49,626 nucleotides of DNA, taken from assembly GCA_003559375.1 (NCBI GenBank), contig PWLN01000191.1, forward strand, positions 1 through 49,626, read 5' to 3'. The notes beneath the pieces are model-generated. The model did no database searches and had not been told where the DNA came from. It saw only the letters and a list, made by a program, of their open reading frames with translations. The translations under genes were made by a program, and so were the position numbers. Of this stretch, positions 1 to 8,558 are shown one piece after another (positions within the stretch are counted from its first letter, which is position 1; the number at the start of each line of letters is the position of its first letter). The DNA comes from Balneolaceae bacterium. GTDB lineage: Bacteria > Bacteroidota > Rhodothermia > Balneolales > Balneolaceae.

Positions 1-324
1 CACTGTACGTTTTTCGCTTTCGAAGTTTTCTTAGGTTCATAGCTTTGTATTTTGTGGTCAAGCTATGTTAGGGATGGACAATCTTACTTACTTCGCATAT
101 CTGCAATCGTATATCACAAATCGAAAATCACCCGAACTATATCCTGCTTTCCACCTGCTTCACCACATTCATAAATCCGAAAAAAGAGTTTATTATGCAA
201 TTACCTGGAGTGTGAAAAAACTGTACAGGACTTTTTTTTGTTAATTAGATTCAATAGAATGAAATAAAAGCCGTTTATGGTTATATTTTAGCGCCATTAT
301 GCAATTAATTTAATTGAAAAGAAA
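1..324. other. Upstream region without a recognisable gene
   Basis: This AT-rich stretch precedes the first gene. I found no convincing reading frame, RNA gene or inverted repeat in it. It presumably holds the promoter of the acyl-CoA dehydrogenase unit, but no -35/-10 pair stands out, so none is claimed. Confidence 0.4.
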
Positions 325-1851
325 TTGAATATTGAAGTCTCAAAATCGTTTAACATCAAAAAAGACATAATTTCATTTATAGCAGATTATAAGGAGAAAC
401 TGACTGAACTGTTTAATGAGAGAAATGATGAGGATCAACTGCTCACGAACAGGGGTCTGCCGCCCTATATCTTAAGAGAGGTATTGGAATGTAATCCCCT
501 CTCAACCTTTATCCCTGCCGAATATAATGGTCGGGGTGCTGTAACAAGTGAAGCTCTTTCTATGTTGGAGGCTTCTTCGTATCAATCTCTTCCACTCTCT
601 TTGATGATGGGTATAAATGGAGCCCTGTTTTTACAGCCGCTGGCGAATTATGGATCTGAAGAGGCCAAGAGAAATGTATTTGAACAATTCATCAAAAAGA
701 AAAATATGGGTGGGTTAATGATAACTGAACCCGATTATGGTTCCGATGCATTAAAAATGCAAACAGGTTTTTCTTATTCAGAATCAACAAATACATATAA
801 AATTTCAGGCCTGAAGCACTGGGCTGGATTAACCGGATGGGCCGATTTTTGGCTAATTACCGCGAGAGGATTCGATGATAAAGGTGATCTGGGCCGGGAT
901 ATTGGTTTCTTTATTCATGATAGCTCAAAAGGAGGTATTGATGTAATTGAGTATTACAAAAATCTCGGTTTGTATATGCTGCCTTATGGAAGAAATAAAA
1001 TTGAGATTGAAGTTCCTGCAGAATATCGACTGGAGCCTACAACCACCGGAGTAACCATGATGCTAGATATCCTGCACAGAAGCAGGCTTCAATTTCCAGG
1101 AATGAGTACAGGCCATCTAAGACGCATGCTTGATGAAGCTATTCTGCATTGCAAAGATCGAATTGTTGGCGGCGTGAACCTCTTTAAATATGACCAGGTA
1201 AGGGAAAGGCTGGCGCGGTTACAATCTTATTTTACCGTAAGCTCTGCGATGAGCTATTTTACGAGTGTCAATGTCCCGCTAACTGCGGATACATCCCGTA
1301 TGGACGTTGCAGCCAATTCCATTAAAAGTGTTGTGACCGACTATATGCACGAAGCCTCACAATCGTTACTGCAGCTGGTTGGAGCGAAAGGATACAGGTT
1401 AGACCATATTGCAGGAAGGTCTATGGTAGATAGCAGGCCTTTCCAGATATTTGAAGGATCCAATGATATTCTTTATCAGCAAATCAGTGAATCAGTTTTG
1501 AAAATGATGAGGAAATCCAAAGAGACAAATTTATATAACTTTCTAAAAAATTATAATCTTACGGAAAATGCTGTCGGCTATTTTAAAGAATTGCTGAACT
1601 TTGAATTAGATACTAAAATGAAACAAAGACAGCTTGTTGAACTCGGAAAAGCATTGGGAAGCATTGTATCTATGGAGATGACGATTCGTCTTGGTGAAAA
1701 AGGATTTAATAGCGATATGATTTTGAACAGCCTGAAGGTGATACGTTCTGAAATCACATCTTCATTATCAACATTCTCAAGCAACGAAAGTCCGGATGTA
1801 ATTGATGAATATGAGGATGGAAGCTCCTGGATACAATTTATAAGAGCCTAA
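325..1851 (+). CDS. Acyl-CoA dehydrogenase family flavoprotein
   Basis: This is a 508-residue member of the acyl-CoA dehydrogenase family, FAD enzymes that introduce the alpha-beta double bond in acyl-CoA thioesters. The middle-domain motif ITEPDYGSDA lies at about residues 133-142 and the flavin/substrate motif FEGSND at 376-381. E377 sits where the catalytic base of medium-chain enzymes is found. The protein is longer than the usual 380-400 residues, with a C-terminal extension after about residue 400. The start is TTG at 325; the first in-frame ATG would lie about 80 residues into the fold, so TTG is preferred. It leads a unit with a sirtuin 15 bases downstream and an SGNH hydrolase. Substrate chain length cannot be read from sequence. 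Electrons would normally go to ETF, which is not encoded here. Confidence 0.88.
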   Translation: MNIEVSKSFNIKKDIISFIADYKEKLTELFNERNDEDQLLTNRGLPPYILREVLECNPLSTFIPAEYNGRGAVTSEALSMLEASSYQSLPLSLMMGINGALFLQPLANYGSEEAKRNVFEQFIKKKNMGGLMITEPDYGSDALKMQTGFSYSESTNTYKISGLKHWAGLTGWADFWLITARGFDDKGDLGRDIGFFIHDSSKGGIDVIEYYKNLGLYMLPYGRNKIEIEVPAEYRLEPTTTGVTMMLDILHRSRLQFPGMSTGHLRRMLDEAILHCKDRIVGGVNLFKYDQVRERLARLQSYFTVSSAMSYFTSVNVPLTADTSRMDVAANSIKSVVTDYMHEASQSLLQLVGAKGYRLDHIAGRSMVDSRPFQIFEGSNDILYQQISESVLKMMRKSKETNLYNFLKNYNLTENAVGYFKELLNFELDTKMKQRQLVELGKALGSIVSMEMTIRLGEKGFNSDMILNSLKVIRSEITSSLSTFSSNESPDVIDEYEDGSSWIQFIRA

Positions 1852-1866
1852 TTTTAATTTATTTTC

Positions 1867-2556
1867 GTGAAACATATTGTTGTATTAACCGGTGCCGGAA
1901 TAAGTGCTGACAGTGGACTATCTACTTTCAGAGATTCAGGGGGGTTATGGGAAGGTTACGATATCGAAGAAGTTGCTTCTATTTACGGCTGGCATAAAGA
2001 CAAAGAAAAAGTGCTGAACTTTTATAATATGCGCAGAAAACAGGCCGCTGATGCCAGTCCTAATGCTGCACACCAGGCACTTGTAAACCTTGAGGAAAAG
2101 TTCGATGTATCCATTGTTACTCAGAATGTTGATGATTTGCACGAAAAAGCGGGCTCTTCTAAAGTGCTTCATCTGCATGGAATGCTTCGGCAGGCAAGAA
2201 GTGAACTGGATGAAAATCTGATTATCGAGATTGGATCTGCACCGATTAAGCTGGGAGACAAGGCCCCTGACGGATCTCAACTTCGCCCAAATATTGTATG
2301 GTTTGGTGAAGCAGTCCCAATGATTGAAAAAGCCTACGATCTGGTAACAGATGCCGACATATTTATTGTTGTAGGCACCTCTTTGGCTGTTTACCCCGCT
2401 GCCGGCTTGGTAAACTTTGTTGCTGACGAAGTACCCAAATATCTGGTCGATCCATCAGTACCGGATGCTTACCTTGATGAAAACTGGCATCATATAAAAA
2501 AAAGGGCTGCAGAAGGCCTTCCAGATTTAGTTGAAGAGCTGCTCTCTGAGGAATAA
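1867..2556 (+). CDS. Sir2-family NAD-dependent protein deacylase, CobB/SIRT5-like, without zinc cysteines
   Basis: This 229-residue sirtuin would remove acyl groups from protein lysines using NAD. Visible motifs are GAGIS at 9-13, TQNVD at 85-89 and the catalytic HG at H104. Y53 and R56 in FYNMRR match the Tyr-x-x-Arg pair that gives CobB and SIRT5 their preference for succinyl/malonyl lysine. The segment between HG and the WFGE motif, which normally holds four zinc-binding cysteines, has none, and the whole protein contains no cysteine. It starts with GTG and ends by abutting the ATG of the next gene (TAAATG), so it is almost certainly cotranscribed with its neighbours. Desuccinylase activity is inference from the Y/R pair. 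Confidence 0.9.
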   Translation: MKHIVVLTGAGISADSGLSTFRDSGGLWEGYDIEEVASIYGWHKDKEKVLNFYNMRRKQAADASPNAAHQALVNLEEKFDVSIVTQNVDDLHEKAGSSKVLHLHGMLRQARSELDENLIIEIGSAPIKLGDKAPDGSQLRPNIVWFGEAVPMIEKAYDLVTDADIFIVVGTSLAVYPAAGLVNFVADEVPKYLVDPSVPDAYLDENWHHIKKRAAEGLPDLVEELLSEE

Positions 2557-3417
2557 ATGAACAAAAAGAAAGCTACGGAAAAAGAAAAAGAGGCCATCGA
2601 AAAGTATCTCTTTCAATTTTTAAGTATTGGAAAATCTTTTCCTTTGCTGCCAGGCATCACAAACGATGAATCGTTGGCGGGCCTAATGGGTATTGATACC
2701 GAAGAATATCTTTCACTGAAAAACAGCTTTCGTGAAAATGCGAATAAAGCAGCACTCGAGTTATTGAAAGAAGATGAAGTAACCGATTGGCTGAATCAGC
2801 TTCCATTCGGTAACGATGAAACCATTGTGGCATTCGGTGACTCTTCAACCGATGATTTGCAGGGATGGTTTGAAATTTTTAAATACATACTCGAAATTAG
2901 CGTTCCTGAAGCGGACTTTAAATTTATCAATTCAGGCGTCTCAAATAATACAACAGCAGATGCCCTGAGAAGAATGAGCAGAGACGTACTGTTATACGAT
3001 CCCGACTGGGTTATTATTGGCCTCGGTACATTTGATACTCAGCGACTTTCTTTTTCACCCGGCAGAACCTTGATTTCTTTATCAGAAACCTGGGAAAATC
3101 TGACTACCATTGATGATGCAATAGCAACAGTAACACACAATCCACCGGTTTGGATAACACCGGTACCCGTGATACCCGGATTGCTTGAAGAAATGGAATT
3201 GTTTGAGTTTACAATCGATGAAAGAGACCTTGCAGGGGTCAGGGACATCATAACCGGTAAACGAGGCTATATTGTTGATCCGCTTGGAAGACGAATGGGT
3301 TACCCTCCTGAAGCCTGGTACTACCTTAGTGACGGCCTCAATCCATCCCTATCTGGACATGTAAATACAGTAAGGGAGTTACTCAAATCTTTGGCTACAG
3401 CGAAAGTACAGGAATAA
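2557..3417 (+). CDS. SGNH/GDSL-type hydrolase
   Basis: This 286-residue cytoplasmic protein (no signal peptide) has an SGNH-hydrolase core after a helical leader of about 85 residues. Block I is FGDSSTDD with candidate nucleophile S96; block II is NSGVSNN near 125-131. Block III is GTFD at 157-160, where the family usually has GxND. The C-terminal block V reads SDGLNPSLSGH around 258-268, so the usual catalytic histidine position (DxxH) is occupied by N262 and the nearest histidine is H268. It may be an esterase with a shifted or altered triad, or an inactive relative. It directly abuts the sirtuin stop codon. Substrate unknown. Confidence 0.78.
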   Translation: MNKKKATEKEKEAIEKYLFQFLSIGKSFPLLPGITNDESLAGLMGIDTEEYLSLKNSFRENANKAALELLKEDEVTDWLNQLPFGNDETIVAFGDSSTDDLQGWFEIFKYILEISVPEADFKFINSGVSNNTTADALRRMSRDVLLYDPDWVIIGLGTFDTQRLSFSPGRTLISLSETWENLTTIDDAIATVTHNPPVWITPVPVIPGLLEEMELFEFTIDERDLAGVRDIITGKRGYIVDPLGRRMGYPPEAWYYLSDGLNPSLSGHVNTVRELLKSLATAKVQE

Positions 3418-3438
3418 AATCAAATCTTATGTTGGAAT

Positions 3439-4098
3439 TCAGAATGATTTTCTGAGTGACAAAACCTGAAGTACAGGTTCTGCTTCAAGTGAGAGTGCGT
3501 TTCCAGTCAAATCTTTATAATGAAGTATCTGTGGTTTGATGAGATTGAGCTGAAGATTTTGGTGTTGCAACGTGAAGAGGGAGTCATTACTTAAAAAGTT
3601 GCCCGCTTGAGATTCAGTTGTTCTTCCTGCAAGTATCATACTGTCAAAGATACCAAAACCGAAGCCAATCCAGGCGCCATATCCAATTCCGTTTCTCATT
3701 CCATCAAGAAAATTGTTACTGCCAATCAATGCAGCTGCTGATCCTACAACACCACCAACACCTGCACCGTAAATAGTGTCCAGTAAAATGATAAAGCTCG
3801 AATTATTCGACCTGTTAAAAAAACCGTTAATAAGAAGATCTTCACCTGGTGTGGCCGTGGTTAAATCATAAACGGCAATACCGGCCCCGCCTAAAATACC
3901 AAAGCCAGCCCAGACTTCAATATTCGAAAAACTCGACCGATCTTTAATAAACATCGTGGCAGTTCCAAGTCCAACACCGGTAAGGCCACCATAAATTGCA
4001 TTATTTCCAATGATCTTTACAGTTTGAGCATTAGAGTATTGGGGCATGTTAAGCTGTATGAAGCCAATTAAGAGAATAATAACACCGAGTTTTTTCAT
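3439..4098 (-). CDS. Glycine-rich exported protein, paralogue 1
   Basis: The function is not recognised. From the ATG at 4098 (preferred because it gives a clean signal peptide: two lysines, a hydrophobic stretch, then NAQ) the protein has about 219 residues. It contains glycine-rich hydrophobic segments with small-residue spacing typical of glycine-zipper membrane hairpins, separated by polar loops. It ends in SLRKSF. The next gene on the same strand (4309-4965) encodes a clear paralogue with the same segment order and identical last six residues, so the pair arose by tandem duplication. A longer reading to 4134 is possible but would put 12 polar residues before the signal peptide. Confidence 0.7.
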   Translation of the reverse strand: MKKLGVIILLIGFIQLNMPQYSNAQTVKIIGNNAIYGGLTGVGLGTATMFIKDRSSFSNIEVWAGFGILGGAGIAVYDLTTATPGEDLLINGFFNRSNNSSFIILLDTIYGAGVGGVVGSAAALIGSNNFLDGMRNGIGYGAWIGFGFGIFDSMILAGRTTESQAGNFLSNDSLFTLQHQNLQLNLIKPQILHYKDLTGNALSLEAEPVLQVLSLRKSF

Positions 4099-4308
4099 AA
4101 TTCTATTTGTATTAATTGAGAAGGCAGAAAACACATGAACAAAAATGTAACCATTACGTGGTTTCTAAGAAGAATTACTTTTTTAAGGTATTGGTTCCCG
4201 AGAAGTTATGTGAATTTGGATATTTAAATTTTTACAATCAATTTGATGTCAAAATGAATAAAAGTAATTTTAGCTATATTTTTCAACAAACTTGCCAAAC
4301 TTCAACCA

Positions 4309-4965
4309 TCAAAAAGATTTTCTGAGTGAAATGAGATTAATCGCAGGCTCAACCTCAACAGAAAGTCTCTCTCCGCTTAAATTTCTATAAGCAATAAGAT
4401 CGGGTTCCAGAAAACGGATACTCAGATCTTCATTAGCAATTTTGAACAGTGAGTCACGATTTATCAGCTCAGATAAAAAATCCCGATTTCGCTCAGCTAT
4501 TGCAAAAGTATCGACCAGCCCAAAGCCAAATCCCGCCCATGCACCTGCACTTGCTCCATACTGGACGCCTTTTACAAATGAATTATTTCCTATCAGCGCG
4601 AAGGCTGAACCCACTGCTGCCCCTAATGCTGCACCATACATGGTATCCATGAGGATGATAATTGATGAATTTCTACCATCGTTAAAAACTCCTGAAATAA
4701 AGAATTGCTGACCCTGCGGCAGGGTTGCTGTGTCATAAATAGCCAATCCTGTTCCGGCAAGAATACCGGCTCCAAGTCCGATTTGAAAGGTTCTGAGGTT
4801 ACTGTCGTTTTGTAATCCCATGGTAGCTATTCCAAGAGAAGCACCCAAAATTGCTCCGTTTAACAAATTGCCTCCAATCAATTCAGCACCCTGGGCATGA
4901 ATGTTCCCGGTAAAGTGAATATTCAGGATAAAAATGATGATAAGTGATATAAAATTTTTTTTCAT
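4309..4965 (-). CDS. Glycine-rich exported protein, paralogue 2
   Basis: This 218-residue protein starts with a typical signal peptide ending in HAQ near residue 25. Gly/Ala-rich hydrophobic segments follow (GAILGASLGIATMG, GLGAGILAGTGLAIYD, GAALGAAVGSAFALIG, GASAGAWAGFGFGLVD), matching the order in its neighbour at 3439-4098. Both share a C-terminal region with E-x-EP and a final SLRKSF. The alternating small residues suggest membrane-inserting glycine zippers, in the inner membrane or cell envelope. No catalytic motif is visible. It probably forms an operon with its paralogue, about 210 bases apart. The function is unknown. Confidence 0.72.
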   Translation of the reverse strand: MKKNFISLIIIFILNIHFTGNIHAQGAELIGGNLLNGAILGASLGIATMGLQNDSNLRTFQIGLGAGILAGTGLAIYDTATLPQGQQFFISGVFNDGRNSSIIILMDTMYGAALGAAVGSAFALIGNNSFVKGVQYGASAGAWAGFGFGLVDTFAIAERNRDFLSELINRDSLFKIANEDLSIRFLEPDLIAYRNLSGERLSVEVEPAINLISLRKSF

Positions 4966-5032
4966 GGATAATCGAACTGAAGTTAAACTGAGCTATTATA
5001 GTTCATTATATTGAACTGCTATAAATAAGTTT

Positions 5033-5725
5033 CTAACCAGGATTATTTAAAGCAACCGGCAGAATTTTGCCATTAAATAATTTATGGCCATTTAATGCAA
5101 AATCAGCAATAAACTTTCCCATTTCCACTGAAGTTACAGGGGCTTTAAATCCGGGAAAAGCGAGTGCCAGCATTTCGGTTTGTACTGCTCCAAGGCAAAG
5201 GCAGTTAACGAAGATGTCATCCGCAGCGAATTCAACAGCCATACATTCTGTCAGCACAGACAGAGCTCCTTTTGATGAACTGTAAGCACTCAAGCCGGGA
5301 AATTTATCGCTGCCCTGGAAGCCGCCCATACTGCTGATGTGCAAAATATGGCTGCCTTTGTTCAGGAATGTGTACAAAATCCTGTTAAGCCGAACCGGTG
5401 CAATGAGATTTACCGCAAGCTGATTTTCCCAGTCTGCATCGGTTAAATCAGAAAATGGTTTGTTGATCAGTAAGCCGGCGTTATGGATAATTGCATCAAG
5501 CCGGATTCGGTTTTTTTCCAAATCTTTTTGAATGATTGAAAGTGCATCAGGATTTGTGATGTCGGCAGTAATTGTATGTATATGTCGATATGTAGTTGCA
5601 AGATGCCTAAGTTTTTCCGCTGACCTGGATATGGCTATAATCTTGCATCCATCCTCTGATAGAATTCTTGCTGTTTCAAAACCTATTCCCTTGCTTGCTC
5701 CTGTGATCAGTATTTGCTTCTGCAT
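5033..5725 (-). CDS. Short-chain dehydrogenase/reductase (SDR)
   Basis: This 230-residue classical SDR would be an NAD(P)-dependent oxidoreductase. The Rossmann motif TGASKGIG is at residues 8-15, HNAG at 81-84, and the catalytic S132, Y148 and K152 lie in SSMGG and YSSSK. A serine then arginine at 33-34 after the second strand suggests NADPH, which is an inference. There is no signal peptide, so it is cytoplasmic. It is a little shorter than the usual 245-260 residues. Its substrate cannot be assigned; neighbours do not form an obvious pathway with it. Confidence 0.88.
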   Translation of the reverse strand: MQKQILITGASKGIGFETARILSEDGCKIIAISRSAEKLRHLATTYRHIHTITADITNPDALSIIQKDLEKNRIRLDAIIHNAGLLINKPFSDLTDADWENQLAVNLIAPVRLNRILYTFLNKGSHILHISSMGGFQGSDKFPGLSAYSSSKGALSVLTECMAVEFAADDIFVNCLCLGAVQTEMLALAFPGFKAPVTSVEMGKFIADFALNGHKLFNGKILPVALNNPG

Positions 5726-5923
5726 GATTTAAAATGAATATCAAATTAATATCATAATGATAACACTTTTCAATGTAAAACATTCACTGGCTCCTTAACC
5801 CATATTCCTGATCCATATTTCAAATAAAATGGTATAAGTTGATTGTAATGATTGATTGATATTGCTATAGATAGAATATTTATGATTGCATTTATTCCAT
5901 TTAAATGTAAATTTTACAATTAG

Positions 5924-6640
5924 TTAAAATATTGAAAAATCACCTGCTAAAATCATTTTGCGTTCAGAATCAGGAAATTTTTCTATTGAATATCTGAGCA
6001 TGGTTCTGGGCATAACAGAATAGTGCGTTTTAAGAAAGGAAAGCAGTGCAGTTCTGTCTTTTTTCCCTGTCTCTCTGAGCATCCAGCCAACAGCTTTATG
6101 AATCAGATCTTCCTGATCTTTTAGCAAAAGTTCTGCAATCTGAAATGTGTCTTGCAAAAATCCCTTGCTGATAAAAAAGCTTGTTGCAATGATCGATATT
6201 CTACGTTTCCACAAATTATCAGATTTGGCAAATTTATATAACACTGATTTATCCTTATCAATCAGATAATGGCCGGCTATATAACCTGCTGAAGAATCCA
6301 CAAGATCCCAATTGTTAACAGCATCAAGATTATCCATGTAAAATCTGTAGATTATCTCCTTGTTATCAGTATCTGATTTCTTGTATTTATATACCAGAAT
6401 AAAGATTGCCGTTAAACGGACTTCGTGGTATGCAGAAGCAAGAAGATGTTTTACTTCTTCCAGGGGGATATCCCGATACTTTTTGGCAATTTTTCGCTGC
6501 TCAGGTACACGAATCCCCAGAAAAATATCACCTTCACCATATTCACCCATACCGGTTTTGAAAAACCTGGAACTGTGTTCAGCGATAGTATCATCAGTTA
6601 AATCATGTAATTCTTTTTCAACTTTATTTAATGATTTCAT
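5924..6640 (-). CDS. DNA alkylation repair protein, AlkD-like
   Basis: This 238-residue all-helical HEAT-like protein matches the AlkD DNA glycosylase family, which excises positively charged alkylated bases such as 3- and 7-alkylpurines. The hallmark NNWDLVD is at 109-115, placing W111 and D115 at the positions of the catalytic-pocket Trp and Asp of Bacillus cereus AlkD. A further Trp (W186) in HKAVGWMLRE corresponds to the second pocket Trp. It appears as a single gene between an AT-rich gap and a MarC remnant. Confidence 0.9.
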   Translation of the reverse strand: MKSLNKVEKELHDLTDDTIAEHSSRFFKTGMGEYGEGDIFLGIRVPEQRKIAKKYRDIPLEEVKHLLASAYHEVRLTAIFILVYKYKKSDTDNKEIIYRFYMDNLDAVNNWDLVDSSAGYIAGHYLIDKDKSVLYKFAKSDNLWKRRISIIATSFFISKGFLQDTFQIAELLLKDQEDLIHKAVGWMLRETGKKDRTALLSFLKTHYSVMPRTMLRYSIEKFPDSERKMILAGDFSIF

Positions 6641-6728
6641 CCATGTAAAAATTCATTTTAATTTAACATAATATCAATAATATTAATATGATCACTATTT
6701 AAGTTTCAATGGAAATTATCATGAGTTT

Positions 6729-6938
6729 ATGGAAATTGTAGAATTTCTTCAAACAACACTTGCCTATCTGCTAATTACCATAGCCGGAATATTTGTCATT
6801 GTAAATCCTTTAACCACTGCCTTTGTTTTCATGTCGCTTACGACAAGCATGGATGAAAAACAGAGGATCGACACCGCACTGAAATCTACTAAAGTGGTAT
6901 TATTTTATTTGGCATCGCAATGGCAGATCACGGATTAA
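6729..6938 (+). pseudogene. Truncated MarC-family membrane protein remnant
   Basis: The 69-residue frame matches the N-terminal quarter of MarC-family multipass membrane proteins: a first membrane helix followed by NPLTTAFVFMSLTT, the family's conserved NP motif region. Homologues are about 200 residues long. Here the frame ends in unrelated sequence (QWQITD). In the next frame the DNA reads FGIAM, resembling a later MarC segment, so an internal deletion with frameshift is likely. The remnant stops just before the end of convergent glpD. Confidence 0.7.
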
Positions 6939-6963
6939 TGTAGGATACCGTTTTATTTTACGA

Positions 6964-8529
6964 TTATGTAAGGATATAAGCTTTTGCTATTTCATGATAT
7001 TTCTGAATTTGCTGATCCTGCCATTTTTTATCTTTGCCAGTCTCTTCAGCCATCAGTTTTGCGACTTCAGGTGCCATATCCACACTGGCTTTGGCATCAA
7101 GCAGCAATGCACGTGTTCTTCTTGATAAGATATCTTCAACTGTGATTGCCATTTCTTCACGAACAGCCCAGATAACCTCTGCTTTTAAGTAGGGAAGCCG
7201 TTCATGAAGCGGCTGGCCAAGTTCCGGCCTTTCTTCGATAATTTTTAGAATTTCAGGCTTGTCTGATCCATATTGGTGCAGCGGGCCATCCATATCAACA
7301 TTTTTCAGCCAGCCGTGAATGCGAAGGTTTTCAGTAATACATTCCCTTATGTTCAGCCCGGCAACAGTGGCAGCCTGATCAATTGTATCCTGTGCCATTT
7401 TGCGATAAGTAGTCCATTTACCACCAGTAATTGTAATCAATCCGGAGTCTGAGATAATCAGTACATGGTCTCTGGAGAGTGCTGCAGTGCTTTTTGCATC
7501 GCCTGCTTTTACAAGTGGCCTCAAACCTGCAAAAACACTTCTGACATCTTTACGTTTTGGGTTTCCGGTAAGATATTTTGAAGCATGTTTCAGGATAAAT
7601 TCAATTTCTTCTTCGAGGGCTATAGGTTCCAGTGATGCTTTTTCAACGGGTGTATCTGTGGTACCTACTACAATTTTACCATTCCATGGTACGGCAAATA
7701 GTACCCTGCCGTCGTCTGTATGTGGCACCATAATAGCCGAGTTTCCGGGTGAAAATTCCCTGTCAATAACCAGATGCACCCCCTGGCTTAGAGCAATAAT
7801 ATTGCTGGCGTCAGGTTTATCCATTTTTAATACATCATCTGTGAAAATACCGGTAGCATTGATTACAGCTCTTGCATTAAATGTATACTCTTTACCGCTA
7901 AGCTGGTCTGTAGCCTTGACCCCGTCAACCATATCATTATTTTTCATCAGCTCGGTTACTTTCATGTAATTAAGCAATGATCCGCCGTGGTCGGCTGCGG
8001 TTTGAACAAGGTTTATTGCCAGGCGGGAGTCATCAAATTGTCCGTCATAATAGATCACTCCACCGCGAAGGCCATTTTGTTCAATGGTTGGCAGAAGTTC
8101 AATCGTTTTCTTAAGCGATAGGTGTTTGGACGGCCCCAAACCCAGCTTACCGGCCAGTATATCATAGACTTTCATTCCCACACCATAAAACGGTCCTTCC
8201 CACCAGTCATAATTCGGAACGATGAAAGACTGATTTCTTACAAGATGAGGTGCATTCTGAATCAGTAAACCCCTTTCTCTGAGTGCTTCAAGTACAAGTG
8301 AAACATTGCCCTGCTGGAGATAACGTACCCCGCCATGTACCAGTTTTGTAGAGCGGCTTGATGTTCCTTTTGAAAAATCATGTTGTTCCAAAAGCAGTGT
8401 GGAATACCCTCTTGATGCTGAATCTACAGCAGCACCAAGGCCAGTAGCTCCGCCACCTATGATGATGATATCAAAATATCCTCTTTTATTGACGCAATGT
8501 TGTAAAATTTCTGCTCTGTTTAATGCCAT
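6964..8529 (-). CDS. glpD: Aerobic glycerol-3-phosphate dehydrogenase
   Basis: This 521-residue FAD-dependent enzyme oxidises sn-glycerol-3-phosphate to dihydroxyacetone phosphate and passes electrons to quinone at the inner membrane. The N-terminal FAD-binding motif IIGGGATGLGAA is at about 23-34, followed by the family signature TSSRSTKLVHGGVRYL near 56-71. The C-terminal region has the DAO_C helical cap. The length is normal. It lies 29 bases downstream of glpK on the same strand, forming a glycerol catabolic operon. No glpF is visible in the window. Confidence 0.95.
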   Translation of the reverse strand: MALNRAEILQHCVNKRGYFDIIIIGGGATGLGAAVDSASRGYSTLLLEQHDFSKGTSSRSTKLVHGGVRYLQQGNVSLVLEALRERGLLIQNAPHLVRNQSFIVPNYDWWEGPFYGVGMKVYDILAGKLGLGPSKHLSLKKTIELLPTIEQNGLRGGVIYYDGQFDDSRLAINLVQTAADHGGSLLNYMKVTELMKNNDMVDGVKATDQLSGKEYTFNARAVINATGIFTDDVLKMDKPDASNIIALSQGVHLVIDREFSPGNSAIMVPHTDDGRVLFAVPWNGKIVVGTTDTPVEKASLEPIALEEEIEFILKHASKYLTGNPKRKDVRSVFAGLRPLVKAGDAKSTAALSRDHVLIISDSGLITITGGKWTTYRKMAQDTIDQAATVAGLNIRECITENLRIHGWLKNVDMDGPLHQYGSDKPEILKIIEERPELGQPLHERLPYLKAEVIWAVREEMAITVEDILSRRTRALLLDAKASVDMAPEVAKLMAEETGKDKKWQDQQIQKYHEIAKAYILT

Positions 8530-8558
8530 ATTCTTAGAGATTGTAATTCAAATCAAAA

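Noticed and set aside
4116-4325. 69-residue plus-strand frame between the glycine-zipper genes
   Set aside because: It is AT-rich intergenic DNA read by chance; no ribosome site, family or conservation evidence.
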